Origin: Paraburkholderia sejongensis
Lineage (GTDB): Bacteria > Pseudomonadota > Gammaproteobacteria > Burkholderiales > Burkholderiaceae
Length of the DNA stretch: 64,000 bases
Assembly (NCBI RefSeq): GCF_020880815.1
Contig: NZ_JAJITD010000009.1
Span: forward strand, 1-64,000
Direction: 5' to 3'
The first letter of the stretch is position 1. Each line of letters starts with the position of its first letter. This document shows, in pieces, positions 31,724 to 39,912 of this stretch. The notes beneath the pieces are model-generated. The model was not told the DNA's origin. It worked only from the letters and a program-made list of their open reading frames with translations, and searched no databases. A program made the translations under genes and the position numbers.

Positions 31724-32842
31724 CTACAGGCGATTTCTCGGCCCGGGAAAGCTCATCGTCACGGTGGTGCCCTCACCGGGCGTCGATTCGATGCCGAGCC
31801 GGCCGCCGAACGACTGCATGATCCGGTTGCAGAAGATCATTCCCATGCCGTGACCGCCGTTGCCCGCGTGCGTGGTGACAGGGTCCTGCAACAGCCGCGC
31901 GCGGATTTCCGGCGCGATGCCGCCGCCGTTGTCGCGCATGCGGATTTCGGGCTCCGAGCCGTCCACCACCTCGAGCCGCAACGACGGCGCGTCGACGTCG
32001 GCGAGCGCGCGCAGCGCATTCGACAGCAGCGACGACAGCACGAGCGCGACGCAATTGGGCATCGTGCGCACGACGAAATCGCCCTGCACGTCGACCTCGA
32101 TCCAGTCGCGCTGCGCGCCGGCGAACGGATAGGTATCGAGCAGCGACGCGATCAGCCGCGTCGCCCGCACTTCGCGACCGCCCGCCTCCGCGACCGATTG
32201 CTGGCCGCCGCTCTTGTGCACGGTCGCCCAGAACGACGACAGCAGCGTCAGGCAGAACTGCGCGTTGTTCAGCATCGCGCGCGCGGCCGCGCCGATGTCC
32301 TTCTGCCGTTCGGGATCGTAGTCGGCGGCGACGTCGTTCTCGACCGAGCGCGCAAACAGCGAGATCGCCGCGAGCGGCGTGTTCAGTTCGTGGGCCAGAA
32401 AGCCGAGCGTTTCGCTCATCGCGAGCAGTCGTTGCTGGCGGGTCTCGCGCTCCGCATAACGGGCGATCGCCAGTTGCAGCGCTTCGCGCACCTTGTCGGC
32501 ACGCAGCGGCTTTTCGAGGATACGGAATACGTCGCCGGTATTGACCGTTTGCAGCAGCATGTCCTTGTCCGCATACGCGGTCACGAGGATGCGCACGATC
32601 TGCGGATACTCGTGCGCGACCTGGCGCAGCAGATCGTCGCCGTCGCGGCCGGGCATCCGGAAATCGGTCACCAGCACCGCGATTTCGGCGCCGTGACGGG
32701 CCAGCACGTCGATCGCCTCGTCGGCGCCTTGCGCGACGTGCACACGGTAGTCGGCGCGGATCGCGCGCGCGAAGTGATTGCGGGAGATCTCCTCGTCGTC
32801 GACGAACAGAACCGAAAACGGCGGCTGCGTGGTGTCGCTCAT
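31724..32842 (-). CDS. PhcR-like response regulator with histidine-kinase output
   Basis: The 372-aa cytoplasmic protein has an N-terminal REC domain (VDDEE, phospho-acceptor D60 in TDFRMPG, T88, K111) followed by a full kinase module in place of a DNA-binding domain. HisKA carries H151 in LAHELNTPL, then HATPase NALRAL, DNGGGIAPE and GHGMGMIFCNRIM. This REC-HK layout is that of Ralstonia PhcR, the partner of the autoinducer kinase PhcS. It converges on the hybrid kinase gene (22 bp apart). It probably receives phosphate from the kinase's HPt or REC domains and passes a signal on to an unlinked output. Confidence 0.83.
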   Translation of the reverse strand: MSDTTQPPFSVLFVDDEEISRNHFARAIRADYRVHVAQGADEAIDVLARHGAEIAVLVTDFRMPGRDGDDLLRQVAHEYPQIVRILVTAYADKDMLLQTVNTGDVFRILEKPLRADKVREALQLAIARYAERETRQQRLLAMSETLGFLAHELNTPLAAISLFARSVENDVAADYDPERQKDIGAAARAMLNNAQFCLTLLSSFWATVHKSGGQQSVAEAGGREVRATRLIASLLDTYPFAGAQRDWIEVDVQGDFVVRTMPNCVALVLSSLLSNALRALADVDAPSLRLEVVDGSEPEIRMRDNGGGIAPEIRARLLQDPVTTHAGNGGHGMGMIFCNRIMQSFGGRLGIESTPGEGTTVTMSFPGPRNRL

Positions 32843-33044
32843 GGCATTTCCCGCGGATGGCGATAAGGGCCGCAATAGGGGCCCCGATAAGGACCGCAAT
32901 GACGGGGCGCTACGTCGATCATATACAAAGCCTCGGCTACCGTTTCAAGAACGTCGTCCCGCGCGGGGGGCCGTCCGTGGCTGGAAGTGTTGATATGATG
33001 CGCCGGTGGTGGCGCATGACAGATTAACTACTGGAGGAGCCTTG

Positions 33045-33521
33045 ATGTTGCGTCGCGTTCTGGTTTTGAGCCGTTACATCATGCTCATCCCTATCCTCGG
33101 GACTTTCCTGTGCTTCATCACGCTGACGATCTTCGAGTTGATCGCATTGGGTTCCAGTACGATCCACATGATCGCGAACGGTTCCTTTTCCGCCAAGTCG
33201 GTAAAAATACTGGCGGTCGGTATCGTCGAGGCCGTGGATGTGTTTCTGATCGCGGTCGCTGTCTATATCACCAGTATCGGTCTCTACTCGCTATTCATCG
33301 ACGACACACCGGCGCTATTACCCAAATGGCTGAAAGTCGCCGACCTCGAGGATCTGAAAGGCAATCTGGTTAGCGTGGTGATTGCCGTCCTCGCGGTGCT
33401 GTTCCTGCGCGAGGCCGTCGCATGGGATGGCACGCGTGAAATCGCCCCGTTCGGCGCCACCTTGTCGCTCGTCATCGCCGCTCTCACGTTCTTTCTAATG
33501 AAAATCAATTCAAAGAAGTGA
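33045..33521 (+). CDS. YqhA/UPF0114 family membrane protein
   Basis: The 158-aa protein has about four hydrophobic helices (e.g. YIMLIPILGTFLCFITLTIF, and VSVVIAVLAVLFLREAV). It has the UPF0114 opening and the IFELIALG and SIGLYSLFID segments. The function of the family is unknown. GGAGGAGC lies 5-12 bases before the ATG. It lies 202 bp from the divergent PhcR-like gene; no functional link is evident. Confidence 0.85.
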   Translation: MLRRVLVLSRYIMLIPILGTFLCFITLTIFELIALGSSTIHMIANGSFSAKSVKILAVGIVEAVDVFLIAVAVYITSIGLYSLFIDDTPALLPKWLKVADLEDLKGNLVSVVIAVLAVLFLREAVAWDGTREIAPFGATLSLVIAALTFFLMKINSKK

Positions 33522-33737
33522 CGGCCTGAAAAACGAAAGCCGCGTTCGCCGCTCCCCGCGACCTTCACCTCGCGGACACGGCGCTGGGTCACTGAAGGGC
33601 TCGATGCGCGCCCCATGTTCGTTGTATTCAGGCACTTCATAGATAAACCACGACATTTTCCGCTCCCGGAAAAAGTTCGCGATTCTAAAGGTCGTGACCG
33701 ACCAGTTCCGGACACCGGGCTTACTCCCTCCATTCAT
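33510..33737 (-). CDS. possible small protein of 75 aa
   Basis: The support is a strong AGGAGG with a three-base gap before an ATG, and a sequence rich in aromatics (MSWFIYEVPEYNEHGARIEPF) unlike random high-GC translation. Its end overlaps the YqhA gene by 12 bp on the other strand and the tail is Arg/Pro-rich, which argues against it. I recognise no family. It lies at the left end of the lower-GC island and may be a remnant of a larger gene. Confidence 0.3.
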   Translation of the reverse strand: MNGGSKPGVRNWSVTTFRIANFFRERKMSWFIYEVPEYNEHGARIEPFSDPAPCPRGEGRGERRTRLSFFRPSLL

Positions 33738-34254
33738 TCGACCTCCTGTGAAACCCGCCAGCTTCACTTCACGAACGGTCACTCGATTGCCTGGAGATCG
33801 CCCGCGAGCGCGCAGGTCATTTCCTTCGTCGCCCGGCCGTCAACCGTCGACACCGCGACGGAAATGGCGAAGCTATGCGACATCGTTCCTGCCATTCGCA
33901 TCAGTTCGCTCCTGGGGCAGGGTTACGGCCCTTTGCCATGCTTTCAAACTGGCGCACGCCGTTCGTCTATCCTTCGCGGGCAATCAAGCAACGGCGTGCC
34001 TCTATGTGGACAGTTGCCAGGAAACAGGAAATAAGGGGATATAAGAATCAGGCGTAGCGCAGGTCGATTTTCTCTCGAGAGCGGGTATCGGACCGTATCG
34101 GTTCGTCGTTCCGGAACTGCATCGCCACACAAGAAACGAGCCTTCGATTAAGTCGTTAGCAGTACAGATGTGCGTGGTGTCACACACGATCTCATGTTCT
34201 TCGCGCTGCCCGCCTCGGTTTTGGAATCTTTTCCGACATATAGAGGGAAATATC
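33738..34254. other. lower-GC intergenic region
   Basis: This 517-bp stretch contains no convincing gene: the longest frames lack ribosome-binding sites and family features. Base composition is lower in GC than the flanking chromosome, like the metallopeptidase gene that follows. Confidence 0.45.
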
Positions 34255-36264
34255 ATGGATGACCTTGTGGCTGCCATCAAAGACGACACCTTTCCGATCG
34301 TGACCGGTCCACGGCGCATTGTTCCGACGGGCGACTTCGTGCCGCGCGGCGTGTCGCCCATTCCCGGCGCACCCGTTCCAAAGTTGGTGAATCACGGGGG
34401 CCCGGTCATCGGGTCTGTCGAAGTGATTCCGATCTATTGGGGGGCGGCGTGGGCCACGGGCACCAACGCTGCCCTGGCGACTCAACTCGACTCGTTCTTC
34501 GATTTTATTGTTACCAGTTCCTATATGGATCTGCTGAAGGAGTACAGCACACCGACCACCACCATTGGGCACGGGACGCGGTTGACTTCTATACACGTCA
34601 GCGCAAGCGAACCGGGCACGGTCACTCCGGCGGGCCGACAGGTCACAGACGCGCAGATCCAGACCGCGTTGCAAGGCTGGATCGCCGCTGGCACCGCTCC
34701 GGCGACGACGGCCAACACGCTCTATTTCGTGTTTCTCCCGCCGAACGTTACCTCATTGAGCTTCGGTACGGGCTCCTGCAGAGCGGGCGGCTACTGCGGC
34801 TATCACGACCATGTTGGAGGGATGTACTACGCAGTCATCCCCTTCGTTAACTGTTCGGGCTGTGTCTTCCCCGGTAACTTCATCGACACGCTGACCGAAG
34901 TCGCCAGCCACGAGTTCGCAGAGGCTGTAACTGATCCGCAACTCAATGCATGGTGGGATCCTGTGACCGGTCCCGGCGACGAGATAGGTGACATCTGCAA
35001 TCGTCAGAGCGTACGACTGGGCAATTTCCTCGTACAGACAGAATGGTCGAATGCACAGTCAGCTTGCGTGATCGCGCCCGCCGCCGCTGGACCCGTCACA
35101 GAGCAGCACAACCTTTTCCGCTCCGCCGATGGCCACATCCATGCGCTGTGGTTCAACTTCCAGAGCGGGTGGCATCAGGAAGACCGCAGCGCGATCGTTC
35201 CCGGCACCCCCGCAGCCGTCGGCGGGCCTTTCGGCTATGCATTTGTCAACCATCCAACAGGTCTGCTCGAACAGCACAACCTCTTCAGATCTGCTGACGG
35301 ACATATCCACGCGCTGTGGTTCAATTTTGCAAGCGGCTGGCATCAGGAGGACCGCACCATGCTCGTAGCGGGCACTCCAGCCGCCGCCGGCAATCCATTC
35401 GGCTATGCGTTCGTCAACAACCCGACAGGGATAGCGGAGCAGCACAACCTCTTCCGATCCGCCGATGGCCACATTCACGCGTTGTGGTTCAACTTCGCGA
35501 GTGGCTGGCACCACGAAGACCGGACCGCGATCGTTGCGGGCACACCAAAGGCAATAGGAGATCCCTTCGGTTACACCCTGGTGAATCCTCCCACCGGGCT
35601 CGCTGAGCAGCACAACCTGTTCCGCACGGCAGACGGACATATCCACGCGCTGTGGTTCAATTTTGCGACCGGCTGGCATCACGAAGACCGCACTGCCATC
35701 GTCGCAGGCACGCCTGCTGCCGTCGGAGACCCGTTCGGCTACGCTTTCGTGAACAGCAAGGAAGGCGTCGTCGAACAACACAATCTGTTCCGTACGGCCG
35801 ACGGCCACATCCATGCATTGTGGTTCAACTTCGCGAGCGGGTGGCATCACGAAGACCGCACGGCCATGGTGGCCGGCACGCCTGCCTCGGTCGGCAATCC
35901 ACGGGCGTACACGCTCGTCGACGAAGTGACCGGTGTCACGGAGCAGCACAACCTGTTCCGTACCGCCGACGGTCACATTCACGCGTTGTGGTTCAATTTC
36001 GCAACCGGATGGCACCACGAAGACCGCACTGCCATGGCCGCAGGGGCGCCCGCCGCCGTGGGGGATCCGTTTGGATACGCGTTCGTCAATAGCGCGACAG
36101 GGCTGGTGGAGCAACACAACCTGTTCCGTTCGGCCGACGGCCACGTTCACGCGCTGTGGTTTAACTTCCAGACGGGCTGGCACCACGAAGACCGCACAGC
36201 AATCGTGGCCGGCACACCGGCTGCCGTCAGCGATCCGTTCGGTTATTCGTTCATCGATATCTAG
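34255..36264 (+). CDS. metallopeptidase-like protein with seven-repeat beta-propeller
   Basis: The protein has 669 aa. Residues 1-278 form a domain with IPIYWGAAWA near the start and a zinc-site-like SHEFAEAVTDP (H219, E220, E223, D227), followed by WWDP and EIGDIC (243-248). Residues 283-669 are seven tandem 56-residue repeats, each opening EQHNLFR(S/T)ADGHIHALWFN, as in bacterial lectin-like propellers. The HExxE form lacks the second His of classical zincins, so protease activity is uncertain. No signal peptide is seen, although disulphide-forming Cys pairs suggest export by another route. AGAGGG precedes the ATG. Lower GC than its neighbours suggests transfer. Confidence 0.75.
   Translation: MDDLVAAIKDDTFPIVTGPRRIVPTGDFVPRGVSPIPGAPVPKLVNHGGPVIGSVEVIPIYWGAAWATGTNAALATQLDSFFDFIVTSSYMDLLKEYSTPTTTIGHGTRLTSIHVSASEPGTVTPAGRQVTDAQIQTALQGWIAAGTAPATTANTLYFVFLPPNVTSLSFGTGSCRAGGYCGYHDHVGGMYYAVIPFVNCSGCVFPGNFIDTLTEVASHEFAEAVTDPQLNAWWDPVTGPGDEIGDICNRQSVRLGNFLVQTEWSNAQSACVIAPAAAGPVTEQHNLFRSADGHIHALWFNFQSGWHQEDRSAIVPGTPAAVGGPFGYAFVNHPTGLLEQHNLFRSADGHIHALWFNFASGWHQEDRTMLVAGTPAAAGNPFGYAFVNNPTGIAEQHNLFRSADGHIHALWFNFASGWHHEDRTAIVAGTPKAIGDPFGYTLVNPPTGLAEQHNLFRTADGHIHALWFNFATGWHHEDRTAIVAGTPAAVGDPFGYAFVNSKEGVVEQHNLFRTADGHIHALWFNFASGWHHEDRTAMVAGTPASVGNPRAYTLVDEVTGVTEQHNLFRTADGHIHALWFNFATGWHHEDRTAMAAGAPAAVGDPFGYAFVNSATGLVEQHNLFRSADGHVHALWFNFQTGWHHEDRTAIVAGTPAAVSDPFGYSFIDI
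35101..36264 (+). repeat. seven 168-bp in-frame repeats (propeller blades)
   Basis: Copies start at 35101, 35269, 35437, 35605, 35773, 35941 and 36109; the last is cut to 156 bp by the stop. The spacing is exactly 168 bp with no gaps. Protein identity is much higher than DNA identity, since synonymous positions vary between copies (e.g. CACAACCTT, CACAACCTC, CACAATCTG), so the copies are old or held by selection on the fold. Confidence 0.93.
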
Positions 36265-36287
36265 CCGTCGGGTAGAGGGCTTGAGGT

Positions 36288-36314
36288 CGTGGCGCCGGTG
36301 GAGTCGGCGCCACG
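36288..36314 (+). terminator. hairpin after the propeller gene
   Basis: CGTGGCGCC pairs perfectly with GGCGCCACG around a nine-base loop, 24 bp after the stop. No U-tract follows. It is a likely transcript end, also near the end of the convergent ferredoxin gene. Confidence 0.55.
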
Positions 36315-36371
36315 TGACTGAACCGCCTGTTTTCGTCCAACGCCGGAGATCCTGGTGGGGCAACAAAGTTA

Positions 36372-36689
36372 TCAATGCGCGCGGCTGAGCAGTTCAAAGC
36401 TGGCGTCGTCGCTGGCGGTCGAACGCCTGTCGCGTCCCCAGCCGACTGCGCGGCGATAGCTGCCCATCAATGCGGCGTCGACGGCGAGGTCCAGGTTTTG
36501 TGCGGTCTCAGGCGCGACGAACAGTGCATCTTCCGGGCAATAGAGTTCGCACATGAAGCAGGTTTGACAGTCTTGCTGCCGCGCGATCTCTGGCACGCCT
36601 TCGGGCACGGCATCGAACACATTGGTCGGGCAGGCGCGCACGCAGATGTTGCAGCCGGTGCAGCGCGACGTATCGACGATCTCGATCAT
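36372..36689 (-). CDS. 2x[4Fe-4S] ferredoxin, AprB-like
   Basis: The 105-aa protein has two cluster motifs: C10-x2-C13-x2-C16-x3-C20-P and C41-x2-C44-x2-C47-x3-C51-P. A C-terminal tail of about 45 residues has no cysteines. Its ATG overlaps the flavoprotein stop (ATGA), so the two are translated together, as the alpha and beta subunits of AprAB-like flavin/iron-sulphur reductases are. It would carry electrons to or from the flavoprotein. A role in sulfur-compound metabolism comes from the neighbouring ssu-type genes. Confidence 0.85.
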   Translation of the reverse strand: MIEIVDTSRCTGCNICVRACPTNVFDAVPEGVPEIARQQDCQTCFMCELYCPEDALFVAPETAQNLDLAVDAALMGSYRRAVGWGRDRRSTASDDASFELLSRAH

Positions 36690-38335
36690 GCCGCCACTCC
36701 TTCGACCTGTGCCACGTCTCCTTTCACCTTGACACGTTCGACCCACACTTCATCAAGGCCGCCGCTCAACAGCCGGTGACGTTGACCAGGATCGGTCGCA
36801 GCATATTCATGCCGCCGATGCATGCCGCGCGTTTCATTGCGCTGTAATGCGCTGCGGTACATCCAGCGCGATGTGGCGAGCATCGCAGCCGCTTCGCGTG
36901 CGCGCACGCCCTGCCGTATATCGCGCGGTGCGCCCGCGTGACGCAAACGCAGCCAGAGCGCGTCGAGACGGCTCAGCGAATCGTCGAGCAGATCACTGCT
37001 TCGGGTCCAGTTGCGTTGGGTCGGAAATACTTCCTGCTGTACTGCCCGGATCACAGCCTCGCTATCGAAGGATGCTACGCCCCCGCCATTGCGCAACGCG
37101 ACACGGCCAGCGTGAAGCAGCGTGCGTGTGCTTCGCGTGCGTCGTGACGAACGCGCATGATCGGCGGCACCCGCGCCTGCCCAGAACCCCGACGACATTG
37201 CCCACGCCGCATTGTGGCTGCCGCCGCCCGTGAAGCCGCCGCAGATCAGTTCGCGGGTGGCTGCATCGCCTGCTGCGTACAGGCCTTCCACTGACGTCGC
37301 GCACGTCTCGTCGACCAGATGCAGACCGCCGGTACCGCGCACCGTCCCTTCCAGCCTCAACGTGATGGGAAAGTGCTGCGTGAAGGGATCGATGCCGCGC
37401 CGGTCGAAGGGCAGAAAGAAGTTCGGCTGCGCGCTGCGCATCCATGTGCGAATCGCTTCGTCGGCGCGATCGAGGCATGCATAGACGGGCTGCGTCTCCA
37501 GCGTCTTCGCGATCACACCACGGCCGCGCGACGAGCCCGTCCCTTCGATCACCGAGCCTTCACGGTCATAGAATGTGGCCCAGTTGTAAAACAACGATTT
37601 CGTGACCGAAGCGAACGCGGGACCCAGTCCGTAGGCATTCGAAAATTCCATCCCTGAAAGTGACGCCCCCGCTTCCGCAGCCATCAACTGGCCGTCGCCC
37701 GTCAGCACGTTACAACCGAGCGCATTGCTCAGGAACGCACAGCCGCCTGTCGCGATGACCACGCTGCCCGCCTTCACGATCCATGTCTCATCCGATTGAC
37801 GGTCCACGCCCGCCGCGCCCGCGACGACGCCATGCTCGTCGACGAGCAGTTCGAGCGCCGGACTGTGATCGAGAATGCGCACGCCCGCCTGCTTGACGTG
37901 CTTGCGCATCAGCCGCATGTACTCCGGCCCTTGCAGCGAATTGCGCCGCTCGATGCCGGTTTCATCGATGGGAAACGGATAGCCCCATTGCGCGAGTTGC
38001 TCGCTGTTGATCCACGTCTGTTCGAGTACGCGGTCCATCCACGCGTGCTCGGCCAGTTCGCCGCCGAGCGCATAGCGGCTCGCCTTGGCGCGCGAGCGCT
38101 CGGCTTCTTCCGGCGCGACGTGCCAGACGCCCGTCCCCGACGGCGCGGTGGCGCCCGAGGTCCCGCAAAAGCCCTTGTCCGCGAGAATGACCTTCGCGCC
38201 CTTCGCTGCCGCGCTAATGGCCGCCCATGTCCCGGCCGGTCCGCCGCCTATCACCAGCACGTCTGCGTCATGCCATGTCTGCGCGTCGGCTGCCGCCACG
38301 CGCTCGAGACCTCTGCTTGCCGCTGTTTCGCTCAT
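36686..38335 (-). CDS. FAD-dependent oxidoreductase, AprA/fumarate-reductase-like
   Basis: This 549-aa flavoprotein has the dinucleotide-binding motif VIGGGPAGTWAAISAA (about residues 28-43), GTSGATAPSGTG in the flavin domain, the second FAD segment SVVIATGGCAF, and LYAAGDAATRELICGGFTGGGS near the C-terminal flavin contact. This is the fumarate-reductase/AprA superfamily. Paired with the 2x[4Fe-4S] ferredoxin it resembles an adenylylsulfate-reductase-like complex, but the standard AprA is longer and the substrate is not evident. It is upstream partner of the ferredoxin gene and 245 bp from the monooxygenase gene. It is cytoplasmic. Confidence 0.85.
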   Translation of the reverse strand: MSETAASRGLERVAAADAQTWHDADVLVIGGGPAGTWAAISAAAKGAKVILADKGFCGTSGATAPSGTGVWHVAPEEAERSRAKASRYALGGELAEHAWMDRVLEQTWINSEQLAQWGYPFPIDETGIERRNSLQGPEYMRLMRKHVKQAGVRILDHSPALELLVDEHGVVAGAAGVDRQSDETWIVKAGSVVIATGGCAFLSNALGCNVLTGDGQLMAAEAGASLSGMEFSNAYGLGPAFASVTKSLFYNWATFYDREGSVIEGTGSSRGRGVIAKTLETQPVYACLDRADEAIRTWMRSAQPNFFLPFDRRGIDPFTQHFPITLRLEGTVRGTGGLHLVDETCATSVEGLYAAGDAATRELICGGFTGGGSHNAAWAMSSGFWAGAGAADHARSSRRTRSTRTLLHAGRVALRNGGGVASFDSEAVIRAVQQEVFPTQRNWTRSSDLLDDSLSRLDALWLRLRHAGAPRDIRQGVRAREAAAMLATSRWMYRSALQRNETRGMHRRHEYAATDPGQRHRLLSGGLDEVWVERVKVKGDVAQVEGVAA

Positions 38336-38580
38336 CCGTATGTCCGTGTCCTGAAGAACATCATTAGAAAACAGCTCATCAGCCTTCGCCCTTCCACGCC
38401 GTCAGACGCCGCTCGGCTACTACAACGGCCTGATTGAACGCCAGCCCCAGCAATACCAGCGTGACGATGCGCATCTTCCAGTGCCGTAGCGTTTCCCTCG
38501 CCGAATGACAAAAAAAGGAACAGGCCGGGCTATACAGAAATTCCGATGCTTGGCACAACGAGGAATGACGAAGTGCCTGC

Positions 38581-39912
38581 TTAGCCTCCGTTCGCCGCGC
38601 GCAGGGTGTTGCCGCCGGACCATGCTTGCAGCGCCGGTAATTCCAGATTCGAGCGAAAGTCCTCGCCCACATAGTCGGCATCGATCAGTTTGCGGCGGCG
38701 CAACTCCGGCAGCAGTCCGTCGAGCAACAGGTCCTCCTGGTCTGGCTGGCCCAGGCCGTGCAGCGAGAGTACGTCGACGAGGCCGGCCCGGTAGCGCTCC
38801 TCGATCGCGTCAGCGAGCTGTTCGGGCGTCCCGGAGACGAACCAGTGCCCGGTCTCCTGCGCGCGGATGATCAGCTCACGCAAGCTGAGCCGCTGCCGCG
38901 CATAAGCCAGGAAGATCGCCACGCGCCCGCGCCGCCGGTGGACGCTGTCGACCGTTGGCAGCAGCGATTCCGGCAGCGGCTGGTCGAGCGGCAGATCGCC
39001 CAGGTCGATGCCCCCGCCCAGCATGTCGGCGAGCTTGAGCCGTCCCTGCTCATAGTCGATGCGCTCGTGCTTCTCGCGCAGCCGTCGTGCGACATCCGCA
39101 TCAGATTCGCCGATCAACGAATGAAATGAGTTCATCACGAACGGCAGCCGGTTCGCGCGCCCGAAGCCGATCGCCTGGCGGCGCAGTTCGGTGACGAACG
39201 CGCGGGCATCGTCAAGCGTCGGCTGCGACGTGTACACCACTTCGGCGTACCGCGCACCAAGGGTGACGCCGTTCGCCGACTGACCTGCCTGGAACTGGAC
39301 TGGAATACGCTGCGGCGGTGGCGCAACGTTAAGCGGTCCTTCCACCTGAAAGTGGCTGCCGCGATAGTGGATCGCGCCCAGCCTGGCCGGGTCGACAGCG
39401 ACGCCGCCGCTTGCCGAACGCCGCGTCGCCGCAGGATGGTTCGCATCGAACAGCGCCTGTACCACCTCGACGAATTCGGTGGCGCGCGCATAGCGTCGCT
39501 CGGGGGCGGGGAGCGCGCCGTCGCCGAAATTTTCTTCGCCCACCGATGACGTTACGGCATTCCACGCCGCGCGGCCACCGCTCACGTGATCGAGCGTGCC
39601 GATCAGCCGCGCGATGTTGTAGGGATGGTGGTAGGTCGTCGAGACCGTCGCGACGAGGCCGATCCGCTCCGTGGCCTGGCTCAACGCCGCGAGCGCGACG
39701 ATCGGTTCCTGGCTGCCGGTGATGCCGGAAAGACCGGCTGCATCCGCGTGCAACAGGTCGGCCGTAAAGAGGCCCGTGACCTTGTGCGCTTCCGCCTTGC
39801 GTGCAAGCGCAGCCGCACGGCGTATGCCGTATGCCGCGTCGGTGTCGCCGCTCGCATACAGCACGCTCGCCGCGCCTACCAACGTCTTCAGCCGTCTACG
39901 CACCCCGCTCAT
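38581..39912 (-). CDS. LLM-class flavin-dependent monooxygenase, NtaA/DszA-like
   Basis: The 443-aa luciferase-like monooxygenase has KVTGLFTADLLH, LVATVSTTYHHPYNIARL, LDHVSGGRAAWNAVTSS and VQFQAGQSANGVTLGARYAEVVY, all typical of the NtaA/SnaA/DszA subgroup. These use FMNH2 from a separate reductase and oxidise C-S, C-N or thioether groups. The start is placed at MSGVRRRLKTL (AGGA upstream); an in-frame ATG 27 codons earlier is weaker. It is divergent from the ssuC-type gene. The substrate is probably an organosulfur compound, from the context. No flavin reductase gene is adjacent. Confidence 0.85.
   Translation of the reverse strand: MSGVRRRLKTLVGAASVLYASGDTDAAYGIRRAAALARKAEAHKVTGLFTADLLHADAAGLSGITGSQEPIVALAALSQATERIGLVATVSTTYHHPYNIARLIGTLDHVSGGRAAWNAVTSSVGEENFGDGALPAPERRYARATEFVEVVQALFDANHPAATRRSASGGVAVDPARLGAIHYRGSHFQVEGPLNVAPPPQRIPVQFQAGQSANGVTLGARYAEVVYTSQPTLDDARAFVTELRRQAIGFGRANRLPFVMNSFHSLIGESDADVARRLREKHERIDYEQGRLKLADMLGGGIDLGDLPLDQPLPESLLPTVDSVHRRRGRVAIFLAYARQRLSLRELIIRAQETGHWFVSGTPEQLADAIEERYRAGLVDVLSLHGLGQPDQEDLLLDGLLPELRRRKLIDADYVGEDFRSNLELPALQAWSGGNTLRAANGG

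Noticed and set aside
33615-34034. Plus frame of 139 codons in the lower-GC gap
   Set aside because: No ribosome-binding site, no recognisable domain, and it runs through the leader of the opposite small frame; composition alone does not support it.
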